The translations under genes were made by a program, and so were the position numbers. A stretch of DNA of 64,000 nucleotides from the NCBI RefSeq assembly GCF_040958095.1, contig NC_091214.1, positions 10,841,080 through 10,905,079 on the forward strand, written 5' to 3'. Positions 10,756 through 23,700 of the stretch are shown here, one piece after another; the first letter of the stretch is position 1, and the number at the start of each line of letters is the position of its first letter. Under the pieces are notes generated by a model, which did no database searches, was not told the origin of the DNA, and saw only the letters and a list, made by a program, of their open reading frames with translations. The DNA comes from Procambarus clarkii. Lineage: Eukaryota; Arthropoda; Malacostraca; Decapoda; Cambaridae.

Positions 10756-10890
10756 GTCAGACTAGAAATAAAAATGAATTTTGGAGAATTGATTTTTCAA
10801 TTACCATCGACAGTGAAAAGAAACATAAGAAATATTGAGAAAATTCGTGTTAGAATTATTAATCTTACTTTTTCGGTCATATTTAATAAT
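10756..10890 (+). repeat. inverted arm, right
   Basis: Partner of 9171-9305. It is followed by about 28 bp and then by a (TA)n tract. Confidence 0.85.
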
Positions 10891-10918
10891 ATATGTCTAC
10901 AGGAAAGACTGCTACCAA

Positions 10919-10930
10919 AATATACTAATA

Positions 10931-11000
<70 letters not shown>
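10919..11000. repeat. (TA)n microsatellite
   Basis: TA dinucleotide directly abutting the 5' end of the first 389-bp inverted-repeat element. Confidence 0.97.
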
Positions 11001-11003
<3 letters not shown>

Positions 11004-11389
11004 GTACCTAGTAGCCAGAATGCACTTCTCAGCCTACTATGCAAGGCCCGATTTGCACAATAAGCCAAGTTTTCATGAATTAATGTTTTTTCGACTACCT
11101 AACCTACCTAACCTAACCTAACCTAACTTTTTGGGCTACCTAACCTAAGCTAACCTATAAAGATAGGTTAGGTTAGGTTAGGAAGGGTTGGTTAGGTTCG
11201 GTCATATATCTACGTTAATTTTAACTCCAATAAATAAAAATTGACCTCATACATAATGAAATGGGTAGCCTTATCATTTCATAAGAAAAAAATTTGAGAA
11301 AATATATTAATTCATGAAAACTTGGGTTATTAGGCAAATCGGGCCTTGCATAGTAGGCATAGAAGTGCGTTCTGGCTACTAGGTACGAC
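11001..11389. mobile_element. 389-bp MITE-like element with telomere-type core (copy 1)
   Basis: It begins GTCGTACCTAGTAGCCAGAA and ends with the reverse complement of that sequence. The inverted arms extend about 85 bp (through GGGCCTTGCATAGTAGGC on the right). The core carries CCTAACCTAACC blocks followed by AAAGATAGGTTAGGTTAGG, the arthropod telomere pentamer in inverted array. There is no coding capacity. The flanks are TA dinucleotides, consistent with insertion at TA, but a target duplication cannot be read inside a TA tract. Confidence 0.9.
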
Positions 11390-11412
11390 ATATATATATA
11401 TAATATATATAT
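11390..11412. repeat. short TA spacer between two MITE-like copies
   Basis: Twenty-three bases of TA sequence with one central phase change separate the two 389-bp elements. Confidence 0.95.
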
Positions 11413-11801
11413 GTCGTACCTAGTAGCCAGAACGCACTTCACAGCCTACTATGCAAGGCCCAATTTGCCTAATAGGCCAAGTTTTCATGAATTAATTGTT
11501 TTTCGACTACCTAACCTACCTAACCTAACCTATCCTAACTTTTTCGGCTACCTAACCTAACCTGACCTATAAAGATAGGTTAGGTTAGGTTAGGTAGGGT
11601 TGGTTAGGTTCAGTCATATATCTACATTAATTTTAACTCCAATAAAAAAAAATTGACCTCATACATAATGAAATGTTTAGCTTTATCATTTCATAAGAAA
11701 TTTTTTTTAGAAAATATATTAATTCAGGAAAACTTGGCCTATTAGGCAAATCGGGCCTGGCATAGTAGGCTGAGAAGTGTGTTCTGGCTACTAGGTACGA
11801 C
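11413..11801. mobile_element. 389-bp MITE-like element with telomere-type core (copy 2)
   Basis: Same length, ends and orientation as 11001-11389, with scattered substitutions. It contains the same inverted CCTAA / TTAGG blocks and is followed by a long (TA)n tract. Confidence 0.9.
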
Positions 11802-12969
<1,168 letters not shown>

Positions 12970-13466
12970 TCAGTGTGTTATGTGATGAGCAGGTAGATCA
13001 GTGTGTTATGTGATGAGCAGGTAGATCAGTGTGTTATGTGATGAGCAGGTAGATCAGTGTGTTATGTGATGAGCAGGTAGATCGTGTGTTATGTGATGAG
13101 CAGGTAGATCAGTGTGTTATGTGATGAGCAGGTAGATCAGTGTGTTATGTGATGAGCAGTTAAGTTAGTGTTCGATGTGATCAGCAAATAGGTCAGTGTG
13201 TTATGTGATGAGCAGGTATGTAAATGTGTGATGAGATGAGCAGGTAGGTTTGTGTGTGATGTGATGAGCAGGTAGGATAGTGTGTTATGGGATGAGCAGG
13301 TATGTTAATGTGTGATGTGATGAGCAGGTAGGTTAGTGTGTGGTTTGATGAGCAGATAGTTAGTATGTGATGTGATGAACAGGTGGGTCAGTGTGTTATG
13401 TGACATTATGAGCAGGTAGGTTAGTGTTTGATGTGATGAGCAGGTAGGTCAGTGTGTTATGCGATA
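12970..13466. repeat. 28-bp minisatellite, increasingly diverged
   Basis: The unit contains GTGTGTTATGTGATGAGCAG. The first units are nearly identical and later ones degrade. Confidence 0.95.
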
Positions 13467-13477
13467 CATGTGTACAT

Positions 13478-14465
13478 GACCAGAACAACCATCAGGTGGG
13501 GACCTGAACAACCATCAGGTGGGGACCAGAACACCCATCAGGTGGGGACCTGAACAACCATCAGGTGGGGACCTGAACAACCATCAGGTGGGGACCAGAA
13601 CAACCATCAGGTGGGGACCTGAACAACCATCAGGTGGGGACCTGAACAACCATCAGGTGGGGACCAGAACAACCATCAGGTGGGGACCTGAACAACCATC
13701 AGGTGGGGACCAGAACAACCATCAGGTGGGGACCTGAACAACCATCAGGTGGGGACCAGAACAACCATCAGGTGGGGACCAGAACAACCATCAGGTGGGG
13801 ACCTGAACAACCATCAGGTGGGGACCAGAACAACCATCAGGTGGGGACCTGAACAACCATCAGGTGGGGACCTGAACAACCATCAGGTGGGGACCTGAAC
13901 AACCATCAGGTGGGGACCAGAACAACCATCAGGTGGGGACCTGAACAACCATCAGGTGGGGACCTGAACAACCATCAGGTGGGGACCAGAACAACCATCA
14001 GGTGGGGACCTGAACAACCATCAGGTGGGGACCTGAACAACCATCAGGTGGGGACCTGAACAACCATCAGGTGGGGACCAGAACAACCATCAGGTGGGGA
14101 CCTGAACAACCATCAGGTGGGGACCAGAACAACCATCAGGTGGGGACCTGAACAACCATCAGGTGGGGACCAGAACAACCATCAGGTGGGGACCTGAACA
14201 ACCATCAGGTGGGGACCAGAACAACCATCAGGTGGGGACCAGAACAACCATCAGGTGGGGACCTGAACAACCATCAGGTGGGGACCAGAACAACCATCAG
14301 GTGGGGACCTGAACAACCATCAGGTGGGGACCAGAACAACCATCAGGTGGGGACCTGAACAACCATCAGGTGGGGACCAGAACAACCATCAGGTGGGGAC
14401 CTGAACAACCATCAGGTGGGGACCAGAACAACCATCAGGTGGGGACCTTAAGAACCATCAAGTAA
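13478..14465. repeat. 23-bp minisatellite, ~42 units of two alternating types
   Basis: AACAACCATCAGGTGGGGAC is followed by either CTG or CAG, giving two unit types interspersed along the array. An early unit has CACCC for CAACC. Confidence 0.97.
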
Positions 14466-14690
14466 GGACCACGGGCAGCTAAGCGCCTCAGGAATAGTTT
14501 ACACTGGCGTTGAGACAGCCGTAAGCCACCAACCACATCAACACAGGTTCTCTTGAATAATAAACTACTTTATGACCCTCAACAAGCAGCCTTCAGCTCC
14601 AAGATGAGACCCAAGATGACGCCATCAGGCACGTCACTCCTCGTGGAGCTAAGGCAGCTCTGTTGTATCGTGATGTTTACGTCTGGCGAA
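14466..14690. other. unique interval between minisatellites
   Basis: No recognisable gene. It ends where the G-rich array starts with GGCAGTGTGGCGCCAGG. Confidence 0.6.
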
Positions 14691-17600
14691 GGCAGTGTGG
14701 CGCCAGGGGGGGTCAGTGTGACCGGCAGTGTGGCGCCAGTGTGGGGGGTCAGTGTGGCTGAGGTGTGGCACTAGGAAAGGTGTCAGTGTGCCGGCAGTGT
14801 GGCGCCAAGGGGGGTGGTCAGTGTGGCGGGTAGTGTGGCGCCAAAGGGGGGTCAGTGTGGCGCCAGGGGGGGGTCAGTGTGGCCGGCGGTGCTGGCACCA
14901 GAGGGGGGGTCAGTGTGGCGGGCAGTGTAGCGCCAGGGGGGGTCAGTGTGGATGGCAGTGTGGCGCCAGGGGGGGGGGTCAGTGTGGCGGGCAGTGTGGC
15001 GCCCGGGGGGGGTCAGTGTGGCCGGCAGTGTGGCGCCCGGGGGGGGGGGGGGTCAGTGTGGCCGGCGGTGCTGGCGCCAGAGGGGGGGGTCAGTGTGGCG
15101 GGCAGTGTAGCGCCAGGGGGGGGTCAGTGTGGATGGCAGTGTGGCGCCAGGGGGGGTCAGTGTGGCGGGCAGTGTGGCGCCCGGGGGGGGGTCAGTGTGG
15201 CCGGCAGTGTGGCGCCAGGGGGGGTCATTGTGGCGGGCAGTGTGGCGCCCGGGAGGGGAGTCAGTGTGGCGAGCAGTGTGGTGCCAGGGTGGGTCAGTGT
15301 GGCCGGCAGTGTAGCGCCAGGGAGGTCAGTTTGGCCGGCAGTGTGGCGCCAGGGGGGGTCAGTGTGGCCGGCAGTGTGGCGCCAGGAAGGGGTCAGTGTA
15401 GCGGGCAGTGTGGCGCCAGGGAGGGTCAGTGTTAATGGCAGTGTGGCGCCAGTGGGGGTCAGTGTGGCCGGCAGTGTGGCGCCAGTGGGGGTCAGTGTGG
15501 CCGGCAGTGTGGCGCCAGGAAGGGGTCAGTGTAGCGGGCAGTGTGGCGCCAGTGGGGGTCAGTGTGGCCGGCAGTGTGGCGCCAGGAAGGGGTCAGTGTA
15601 GCGGGCAGTGTGGCGCCAGGGAGGGTCAGTGTGGCCGGCAGTGTGGCGCTAGTGGGGGTCAGTGTGGCCGGCAGTGTGGCGCCAGGAAGGGGTCAGTGTA
15701 GCGGGCAGTGTGGCGCCAGGGAGGGTCAGTGTGGCGGGCAGTGTGTCGCCAGGGTGGGTCAGTGTGGCCGGCAGTGTGGCGCCAGGGAGGTCAGTTTGGC
15801 CGGCAGTGTGGCGCCAGGGGGGGTCAGTGTGGCCGGCAGTGTGGCGCCAGGGGGGGTCAGTGTGGCCGGCAGTGTGGCGCCAGGAAGGGGTCAGTGTAGC
15901 GGGCAGTGTGGCGCCAGGGGGTGTCAGTGTGGCCGGCAGTGTGGCGCCAGGGGGGGTCAGTGTGGCCGGCAGTGTGGCGCCAGGGGGGGTCAGTGTGGCC
16001 GGCAGTGTGGCGCCAGGAAGGGGTCAGTGTAGCGGGCAGTGTGGCGCCAGGGGGGGTCAGTGTGGCCGGCAGTGTGGCGCCAGGAAGGGGTCAGTGTAGC
16101 GGGCAGTGTGGCCGGCAGTGTGGCGCCAGGGGGGGTCAGTGTGGCCGGCAGTGTGGCGCCAGGGGGGAGGTCAGTGTGGCCGGCAGTGGGGCGCCAGGGG
16201 GGGTCAGTGTGGCCGGCAGTGTGGCGCCAGGAAGTGGTCAGTGTAGCGGGCAGTGTGGCGCCAGGGGGGGTCAGTGTGGCCGGCAGTGTGGCGCCAGGGG
16301 GGGTCAGTGTGGCCGGCAGTGTGGCGCCAGGGGGGGTCAGTGTGGCAGGCAGTGTGGCGCCAGAGGGTGTCAGAGTGGCCGGCAGTGTGGCGCCAGGGAG
16401 GTCTGTGTGGCCGGCAGTGTGGCGCCAGGGGGGGTCAGTGTGGCCGGCAGTGTGGCGCCAGGGGGGGTCAGTGTGCCCGGCAGTGTTGGGCCAGGGGGGG
16501 GGGAGGTCAGTGTGGCCGGCAGTGTTGGGCCAGGGGGGGGAGGTCAGTGTGGCCGGCAGTGTTGGGCCAGGGGGGGGAGGTCAGTATAGCCGGCAGTGTG
16601 GCGCCAGGGGGGGGGGAGGTCAGTGTGGCCGGCAGTGTGGCGCCAGGGGGGGGGGGGTCAGCGTGGCCGGCAGTGTGGCGCCAGGGGGGGGGGAAGGTCA
16701 GTGTGGCCGGCAGTGTGGCGCCAGGGGGGGGGGGTCAGTGTGGCCGGCAGTGTTGGGCCAGGGGGGGGGAGGTCAGTGTGACCGGCAGTGTAGCGTCAGG
16801 GGGGGGGAGGTCAGTGTGGCCGGCAGTGTGGCGCCAGGGGGGGGGTCAGTGTGGCCGGCAGTGTGGCGCCAGGGGGGGGGCCAGTGTGGCCGGCAGTGTT
16901 GGGCCAGGGGGGGAGGAGGTCAGTGTGGCCGGCAGTGTTGGGCCAGGGGGGGGGAGGTCAGTGTGGCCGGCAGTGTTGGGCCAGGGGGGGGGGGAGGTCA
17001 GTGTGGCCGGCAGTGTTGGGCCAGGGGGGGGGAGGTCAGTGTGGCCGGCAGTGTTGGGCCAGGGGGGGGGGGTCAGTGTGGCCGGCAGTGTTGGGCCAGG
17101 GGGGGGGGAGGTCAGTGTGGCCGGCAGTGTGGCGCCAGGGGGGGGGGAGGTCAGTGTGGCCGGCAGTGTTGGGCCAGGGGGGGGGGAGGTCAGTGTGACC
17201 GGCAGTGTGGCGCCAGGGGGGGGGGGGTCAGTGTGGCCGGCAGTGTTGGGCCAGGGGGGGGGGAGGTCAGTGTGGCCGGCAGTGTGGCGCCAGGGGGGGG
17301 GAGGTCAGTGTGGCCGGCAGTGTTGGGCCAGGGGGGGGGGAGGTCAGTGTGGCCGGCAGTGTTGGGCCAGGGGGGGGGGAGGTCAGTGTGGCCGGCAGTG
17401 TTGGGCCAGGGGGGGGGAGGTCAGTGTGGCCGGCAGTGTTGGGCCAGGGGGGGGGGAGGTCAGTGTGGCCGGCAGTGTTGGGCCAGGGGGGGGGAAGGTC
17501 AGTGTGGCCGGCAGTGTTGGGCCAGGGGGGGGGGAGGTCAGTGTGGCCGGCAGTGTTGGGCCAGGGGGGGGGAGGTCAGTGTGGCCGGCAGTGTTGGGCC

Positions 17601-20600
17601 AGGGGGGGGGGAGGTCAGTGTGGCCGGCAGTGTTGGGCCAGGGGGGGGGGGACGTCAGTGTGGCCGGCAGTGTTGGGCCAGGGGGGGGTCAGTGTGGCCG
17701 GCAGTGTTGGGCCAGGGGGGGGGGAAGGTCAGTGTGGCCGGCAGTGTTGGGCCAGGGGGGGGGGGACGTCAGTGTGGCCGGCAGTGTGGCGCCAGGGGGG
17801 GAAGGTCAGTGTGGCCGGCAGTGTGGCGCCAGGGGGCGGGGTCAGTGTGGCCGGCAGTGTTGGGCAAGGGGGGGTCAGTGTGGCCGGCAGTGTTGGGCCA
17901 GGGGGGGTCAGTGTGGCCGGCAGTGTGGCGCCAGGGGGGGGGGTCAGTGTGGCCGGCAGTGTTGGGCCAGGGGGGTCAGTGTGGCCGGCAGTGTTGGGCC
18001 AGGGGGGGAGGTCAGTATGGCCGGCAGTGTGGCGCCAGGGGGGGTCAGTATGGCCGGCAGTGTTGGGCCAGGGGGGTCAGTGTGGCCGGCAGTGTGGCGC
18101 CAGGGAGGTCAGTGTGGCCGGCAGTGTGGCGCCAGGGGGGGGGAGGTTAGTGTGGCCGGCAGTGTGGCGCCAGGGAGGTCAGTGTGGCCGGCAGTGTGGC
18201 GCCAGGGGGGGTCAGTGTGGCCGGCAGTGTGGCGCCAGGGAGGTCAGTGTGGCCGGCAGTGTGGCGCCAGGGGGGGGAAGGTCAGTGTGGCCGGCAGTGT
18301 GGCGCCAGGTGGGGGGGGTCAGTGTGGCCGGCAGTGTTGGGCCAGGGGGGGTCAGTGTGGCCGGCAGTATGGTGCCAGGGGGGGAGGTCAGTGTGGCCGG
18401 CAGTGTTGGGCCAGGGGAGGTACAGTGTGGCCGGCAGTGTGGCGCCAGGGGGGGGAAGGTCAGTGTGGCCAGCAGTGTGGCGCCAGGGGGGGTCAGTGTG
18501 GCCGGCAGTGTGGCGCCAGGGGGGGTCAGTGTGGCCGGCAGTGTGGCGCCAGGAAGGGGTCAGTGTAGCGGGCAGTGTGGCGCCAGGGGGAGTCAGTGTG
18601 GCCGGCAGTGTGGCGCCAGGAAGGGGTCAGTGTAGCGGGCAGTGTGGCGCCAGGGGGGGTAAGTGTGGCCGGCAGTGCGGCGCCAGGGGGGGTCAGTGTG
18701 GCCGGCAGTGTGGCGCCAGGGGGGGGGAGGTCAGTGTGGCCGGCAGTGTGGCGCCAGGGGGGGTCAGTGTGGCCGGCAGTGTGGCGCCAGGAAGGGGTCA
18801 GTGTAGCGGGCAGTGTGGCGCCAGGGGGGGGTCAGTGTGGCCGGCAGTGTGGCGCCAGGGGGGGTCAGTGATGCCGGCAGTGTGGCGCCAGGGGGGGTCA
18901 GTGTGGCCGGCAGTGTGGAGCCAGGGGGGTCAGTGTGGCCGGCAGTGTGGCGCCAGAGGGTGTCAGAGTGGCGGGCAGTGTGGCGCCAGGGGGGGTCAGT
19001 GTGGCCGGCAGTGTGGCGCCAGGGGGGGTCAGTGTGGCCGGCAGTGTGGCGCCAGGGGGGGAGGTCAGTGTGGCCGGCAGTGTGGCGCCAGGGGGGGGGA
19101 GGTCAGTGTGGCCGGCAGTGTTGGGCCAGGGGGGGGGTCAGTGTGGCCGGCAGTGTTGGGCCAGGGGGGGGGAGGTCAGTGTGGCCGGCAGTGTGGCGCC
19201 AGGGGGGGGGTCAGTGTGGCCGGCAGTGTGGCGCCAGGGGGGGGGGGGAGGTCAGTGTGGCCGGCAGTGTTGGGCCAGGGGGGGGGAGGTCAGCGTGGCC
19301 GGCAGTGTGGCGCCAGGGGGGGGAGGTCAGTGTAGCCGGCAGTGTGGCGCCAGGGGGGGGGAGGTCAGTGTGGCCGGCAGTGTTGGGCCAGGGGGGGGGT
19401 CAGTGTGGCCGGCAGTGTTGGGCCAGGGGGGGGGGAGGTCAGTGAGGCCGGCAGTGTTGGGCCAGGGGGGGGGAGGTCAGTGTGGCCGGCAGTGTGGCGC
19501 CAGGGGGGGGGGAGGTCAGTGTAGCCGGCAGTGTTGGGCCAGTGGGGGGGGTCAGTGTGGCCGGCAGTGTTGGGCCAGGGGGGGGGTCAGTGTGGCCGGC
19601 AGTGTTGGGCCAGGGGGGGGGTCAGTGTGGCCGGCAGTGTGGCGCCAGGGGGGGGGGAGGTCAGTGTGGCCGGCAGTGTTGGGCTAGGGGGGGGGGAGGT
19701 CAGTGTGGCCGGCAGTGTTGGGCCAGGGGGGGGGAGGTCAGTGTGGCCGGCAGTGTGGCGCCAGGGGGGGGGGAGGTCAGTGTGGCCGGCAGTGTGGCGC
19801 CAGGGGGGGGGCCAGTGTGGCCGGCAGTGTAGCGCCAGGGGGGGTCAGTGTGGCCGGCAGTGTTGGGCCAGGGGGGGGGGGAGGTCAGTGTGGCCGGCAG
19901 TGTTGGGCCAGGGGGGGGAGGTCAGTGTGGCCGGCAGTGTGGCGCCAGGGGGGGGGAGGACAGTGTTGCCGGCAGTGTGGCGCCAGGGGGGGGGTCAGTG
20001 TGGCCGGCAGTGTTGGGCCAGGGGGGGTCAGTGTGGCCGGCAGTGTGGCGCCAGGGGGGGGGTCAGTGTGGTCGGCAGTGTTGGGCCAGGGGGGGGTCAG
20101 TGTGGCCGGCAGTGTTGGGCCAGGGGGGGAGGTCAGTGTGGCCGGCAGTGTTGGGCCAGGGGGGGGGGTCAGTGTGGCCGGCAGTGTTGGGCCAGGGGGG
20201 TCAGTATGGCCGGCAGTGTTGGGCCAGGGGGGGGGGGTCAGTGTGGCCGGCAGTGTGGCGCCAGGGGGGGGGGGTCAGTGTGGCCGGCAGTGTTGGGCCA
20301 GGGGGGTCAGTGTGGCCGGCAGTGTTGGGCCAGGGGAGGAGGTCAGTATGGCCGGCAGTGTGGCGCCAGGGGGGTCAGTATGGCCGGCAGTGTTGGGCCA
20401 GGGGGGTCAGTGTGGCCGGCAGTGTGGCGCCAGGGAGGTCAGTGTGGCCGGCAGTGTGGCGCCAGGGGGGGGGGGAGGTCAGTGTGGCCGGCAGTGTGGC
20501 GCCAGGGGGGGTGGTCAGTGTGGCCGGCAGTGTTGGGCCAGGGGGGTCAGTATGGCCGGCAGTGTTGGGCCAGGGGAGGGGGGGAGGTCAGTGTGGCCGG

Positions 20601-21380
20601 CAGTGTGGCGCCAGGGGGGGGGAGGTCAGTGTAGCCGGCAGTGTTGGGCCAGTGGGGGGGGTCAGTGTGGCCGGCAGTGTTGGGCCAGGGGGGGGGGTCA
20701 GTGTGGCCGGCAGTGTTGGGCCAGGGGGGGGTCAGTGTGGCCGGCAGTGTGGCGCCAGGGGGGGGGAGGTCAGTGTGGCCGGCAGTGTTGGGCTAGGGGG
20801 GGGGGGAGGTCAGTGTGGCCGGCAGTGTTGGGCCAGGGGGGGGGGAGGTCAGTGTGGCCGGCAGTGTGGCGCCAGGGGGGGGGAGGTCAGTGTGGCCGGC
20901 AGTGTGGCGCCAGGGGGGGGGTCAGTGTGGCCGGCAGTGTAGCGCCAGGGGGGGTCAGTGTGGCCGGCAGTGTTGGGCCAGGGGGGGGGGAGGTCAGTGT
21001 GGCCGGCAGTGTTGGGCCAGGGGGGGGAGGTCAGTGTGGCCGGCAGTGTGGCGCCAGGGGGGGGGAGGACAGTGTTGCCGGCAGTGTGGCGCCAGGGGGG
21101 GGGTCAGTGTGGCCGGCAGTGTTGGGCCAGGGGGGGTCAGTGTGGCCGGCAGTGTGGTGCCAGGGGGGGGGTCAGTGTGGTCGGCAGTGTTGGGCCAGGG
21201 GGGGGTCAGTGTGGCCGGCAGTGTTGGGCCAGGGGGGGGGAGGTCAGTGTGGCCGGCAGTGTTGGGCCAGGGGGGGGGTCAGTGTGGCCGGCAGTGTTGG
21301 GCCAGGGGGGTCAGTATGGCCGGCAGTGTTGGGCCAGGGGGGGGGTCAGTGTGGCCGGCAGTGTGGCGCCAGGGGGGGGG
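14691..21380 (+). repeat. G-rich minisatellite, ~6.7 kb, ~33-42-bp unit
   Basis: The unit has a fixed part starting GTCAGTGTGGCCGGCAGTG, then either TGGCGCCA or TTGGGCCA, then a G run of about 4 to 13. All length variation is in the G run. From about 14,690 to 16,480 only the GGCGCC type is used; after that both types are mixed. G runs are always on the plus strand. The plus strand lacks frequent stops, so reading frames of up to 771 codons occur in every phase; they are by-products of the repeat. Confidence 0.98.
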
Positions 21381-21838
21381 GAGAGGACCCCTGTGGACTG
21401 TAAGAGCCACAGGTAATTTTTTTTTTTTGGGGAGAGGACCCCTGTGGACTGTAAGAGCCACAGGTAATTTTTTTTTTTTTGGGAGAGGACCCCTGTGGAC
21501 TGTAAGTGCCATAGGTCATTTTTTTTTTTTGGGAGAGGACCCCTGTGGACTGTAAGAGCCACAGGTAATTTTTTTTTTTGGGGAGAGGACCCCTGTGGAC
21601 TGTAAGAGCCACAGGTCATTTTTTTTTTTTTGGGAGAGGACCCCTGTGGACTGTAAGAGCCACAGGTCATTTTTTTTTTTGGGGGAGAGGACCCCTGTGG
21701 ACTGTAAGAGCCACAGGTAATTTTTTTTTTTTTTGGCGAGAGGACCCCTGTGGACTGTAAGAGCCACAGGTAACTTTTTTTTTCTGGCCAGAGGACCCCT
21801 GTGGACTGTAAGATCCACAGGTAACTTTTTTTTTCTGG
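21381..21838 (+). repeat. ~51-bp hairpin minisatellite with poly-T, 9 units
   Basis: Each unit contains CCTGTGG, ten bases, CCACAGG (a 7-bp hairpin), then a run of 8-14 T. The innermost two units carry CTGGCCAG instead of GGGAGAG, and the very innermost has GATCCAC. The five inner units recur inverted at the right end (34148-34387). Confidence 0.96.
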
Positions 21839-23079
21839 AAATTCATGTGTAGCATGTCGGGGTTTTCAGGTAAATTTTGTCAGTCACAGATTTTAGAAGT
21901 AAGGATTTCTTATGAGAAAAATAATTTCCGAGACTTAGAAGTTTGTTAAGGCCTTATAGGAGAAATTCAAATAACGTATGTAGCGCTTTAGGGTTTCCAG
22001 GAGAACTCTATGGACATATTTTACATGTTTTCAACTTACAAAAATCGTCTATGTAAGCCTTAGTTATTCATGTAAATTTAGAAAGTTATCTGTATAAGTC
22101 AGGGTTTTCAGGGGTTTGTACATCACACCCCCCTCCCTCCCCCCCTTACCTCTCAATCTCTCGCGTCACCTTTATTTACCTTACGCCCGGCCAGCCAGTC
22201 GCCTCTTATCATATCTTATCTTCTCCATAATATCTGGACCATCCCTCCTCTCTCTCTCTCTCTCTCTCCTCTTCATATTATTCCCTCTTCCTATTTTCTG
22301 ACATACTAATATTTTATTCCTTTTTCATTAACCAGTCAGTTTTATACAAATCAACCGAAGCATCTCAATGTAACCTTTAATACTGAAACTGTCTCAGAGA
22401 CTAACTAAGCTGGCCCCAGCTATCTGCCCCAGGCTATCTGCCCGAGGCAATCATCACCTGATTACCTGCCCCCAGACATCTACCAATCATTTTCAGCGTT
22501 CACCACCGTAATAATTTATATATATACATTAGGCGTTAATAAAACTTATTTATTTATTTATTTAGTCATCTAATTCGTAGTTTACACAATTTATAATAAA
22601 CTATTCAGTTAGCCCGAAGTTCTAAGAAGCTCGCTCCTCAATCCGCTTGTATAATAACAGTTTCAGATAGCGTTTACGCATGTAGCCGCTACCTCCGTCC
22701 CTATCTCACAAGGCGGAGGGTCATCTCCGTAATCATACATTATCTAGCATCGCCTCAACACCTGTTCATACCTCTCACCCGCTCCGCATCTCACTCCTGC
22801 ATCACCTACACCGACCCCCACCGAACACCGCTGCTATCTTATCGTCACAATCTTATCTAGACCTGTCTCTCTCTACCTTACACCTTACTCTCCCTAATCA
22901 TTATCATTAATATTGTTCTTTCTCAAATCCTTACAGCTATATGAACTTCGTAATACTACTAGTTCCATACATTAAACAAAACAGTTTTCTCAAATCAATC
23001 GGTTCAATTGTCAAACCTTAGCTCATGTCCTCGCATTACTTCCCTTGCACATCTTGTTTATTAACCCCATCATACCTGG

Positions 23080-23700
23080 TAAATAAGATCAAGACAGTTA
23101 CTAAGCTCCAGCTCTCGTCCCCGCCTTAGTTCTCTTTCATATATTTGTAAATAACCCACCAATTTCCCGAAATTTAAAAAAGCAGACATACTTCAAAGTT
23201 AGTAAATAAGATCAAGTCAGTTACTGAGCTCCAGCTCTCGTCCCCACCTTAGTTCTCTTTCATATATTTGTAAATAACCCACCAATTTCCCGAAATTTAA
23301 AAAGCAGACATACTTCAAAGTTAGTAAATAAGATCAAAACAGTTACTGAGCTCCAGCTCTCGTCCCCGCCTTAGTTCTCTTTCATATCTTTGTAAATAAC
23401 CACATCAATTTCCCTGAAATTTTTACCCTCTGTATTTCAGACATAGTAAATATGATGTAAAAAATTATAAAACTCTAGCTCTTTTCCTCTGTCCAAGCTC
23501 ACTTTTGTAAATTCATTACGATCAGTCCAAATCCCCCATAGATTTAAACACCCAACTACATTTTCAGACATAGTAAATAAAACCAGTTCAGTTATCAAGT
23601 TTTCAACTCTTGTTCCCCCAGCTTAGTTCATTTTGTACAAGTTCATTATTTCCAACTAAATCACCTGAGATTTAAGATCACCGTATTTCTAACGTAGTAA
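23080..23700. repeat. ~122-bp tandem repeat, three good units then decay
   Basis: TAAATAAGATCAA followed by AGCTCCAGCTCTCGTCC and TTAGTTCTCTTTCATAT starts at about 23080, 23204 and 23324, with weaker copies near 23447 and 23572. The mirror array is in the right arm (about 32350-32920). Confidence 0.88.

Larger units (their letters stand above)
9171..10890. mobile_element. Penelope-like element copy 2, internally inverted, between inverted arms
   Basis: The 5' part of the reverse transcriptase is on the minus strand (9312-9745). The 3' part of RT, the endonuclease and the 3' UTR are on the plus strand (9725-10735). The whole is framed by 135-bp inverted arms, 9171-9305 and 10756-10890, which are near-exact reverse complements and each run outward into (TA)n. 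The 3' UTR matches copy 1, including the TTGTGTTGAAAGTTTGTTTT block. Confidence 0.88.

Noticed and set aside
11090..11195. Telomere end
   Set aside because: The CCTAA/TTAGG blocks are short, inverted with respect to each other, and lie in the core of a 389-bp element present twice. They are not a terminal array.
13478..14465. Possible CRISPR array (short direct repeats)
   Set aside because: There are no unique spacers between repeats, and the genome is clearly eukaryotic. These are minisatellites.
14728..21555. Very long open frames (up to 771 codons, Val-Ser-Val-Ala-Gly or Trp-Pro-Ala-Val-rich) in the G-rich array
   Set aside because: They occur in several phases at once, shift frame whenever the G run changes length, and simply reflect a stop-poor repeat unit. 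No start context or conserved domain is present.
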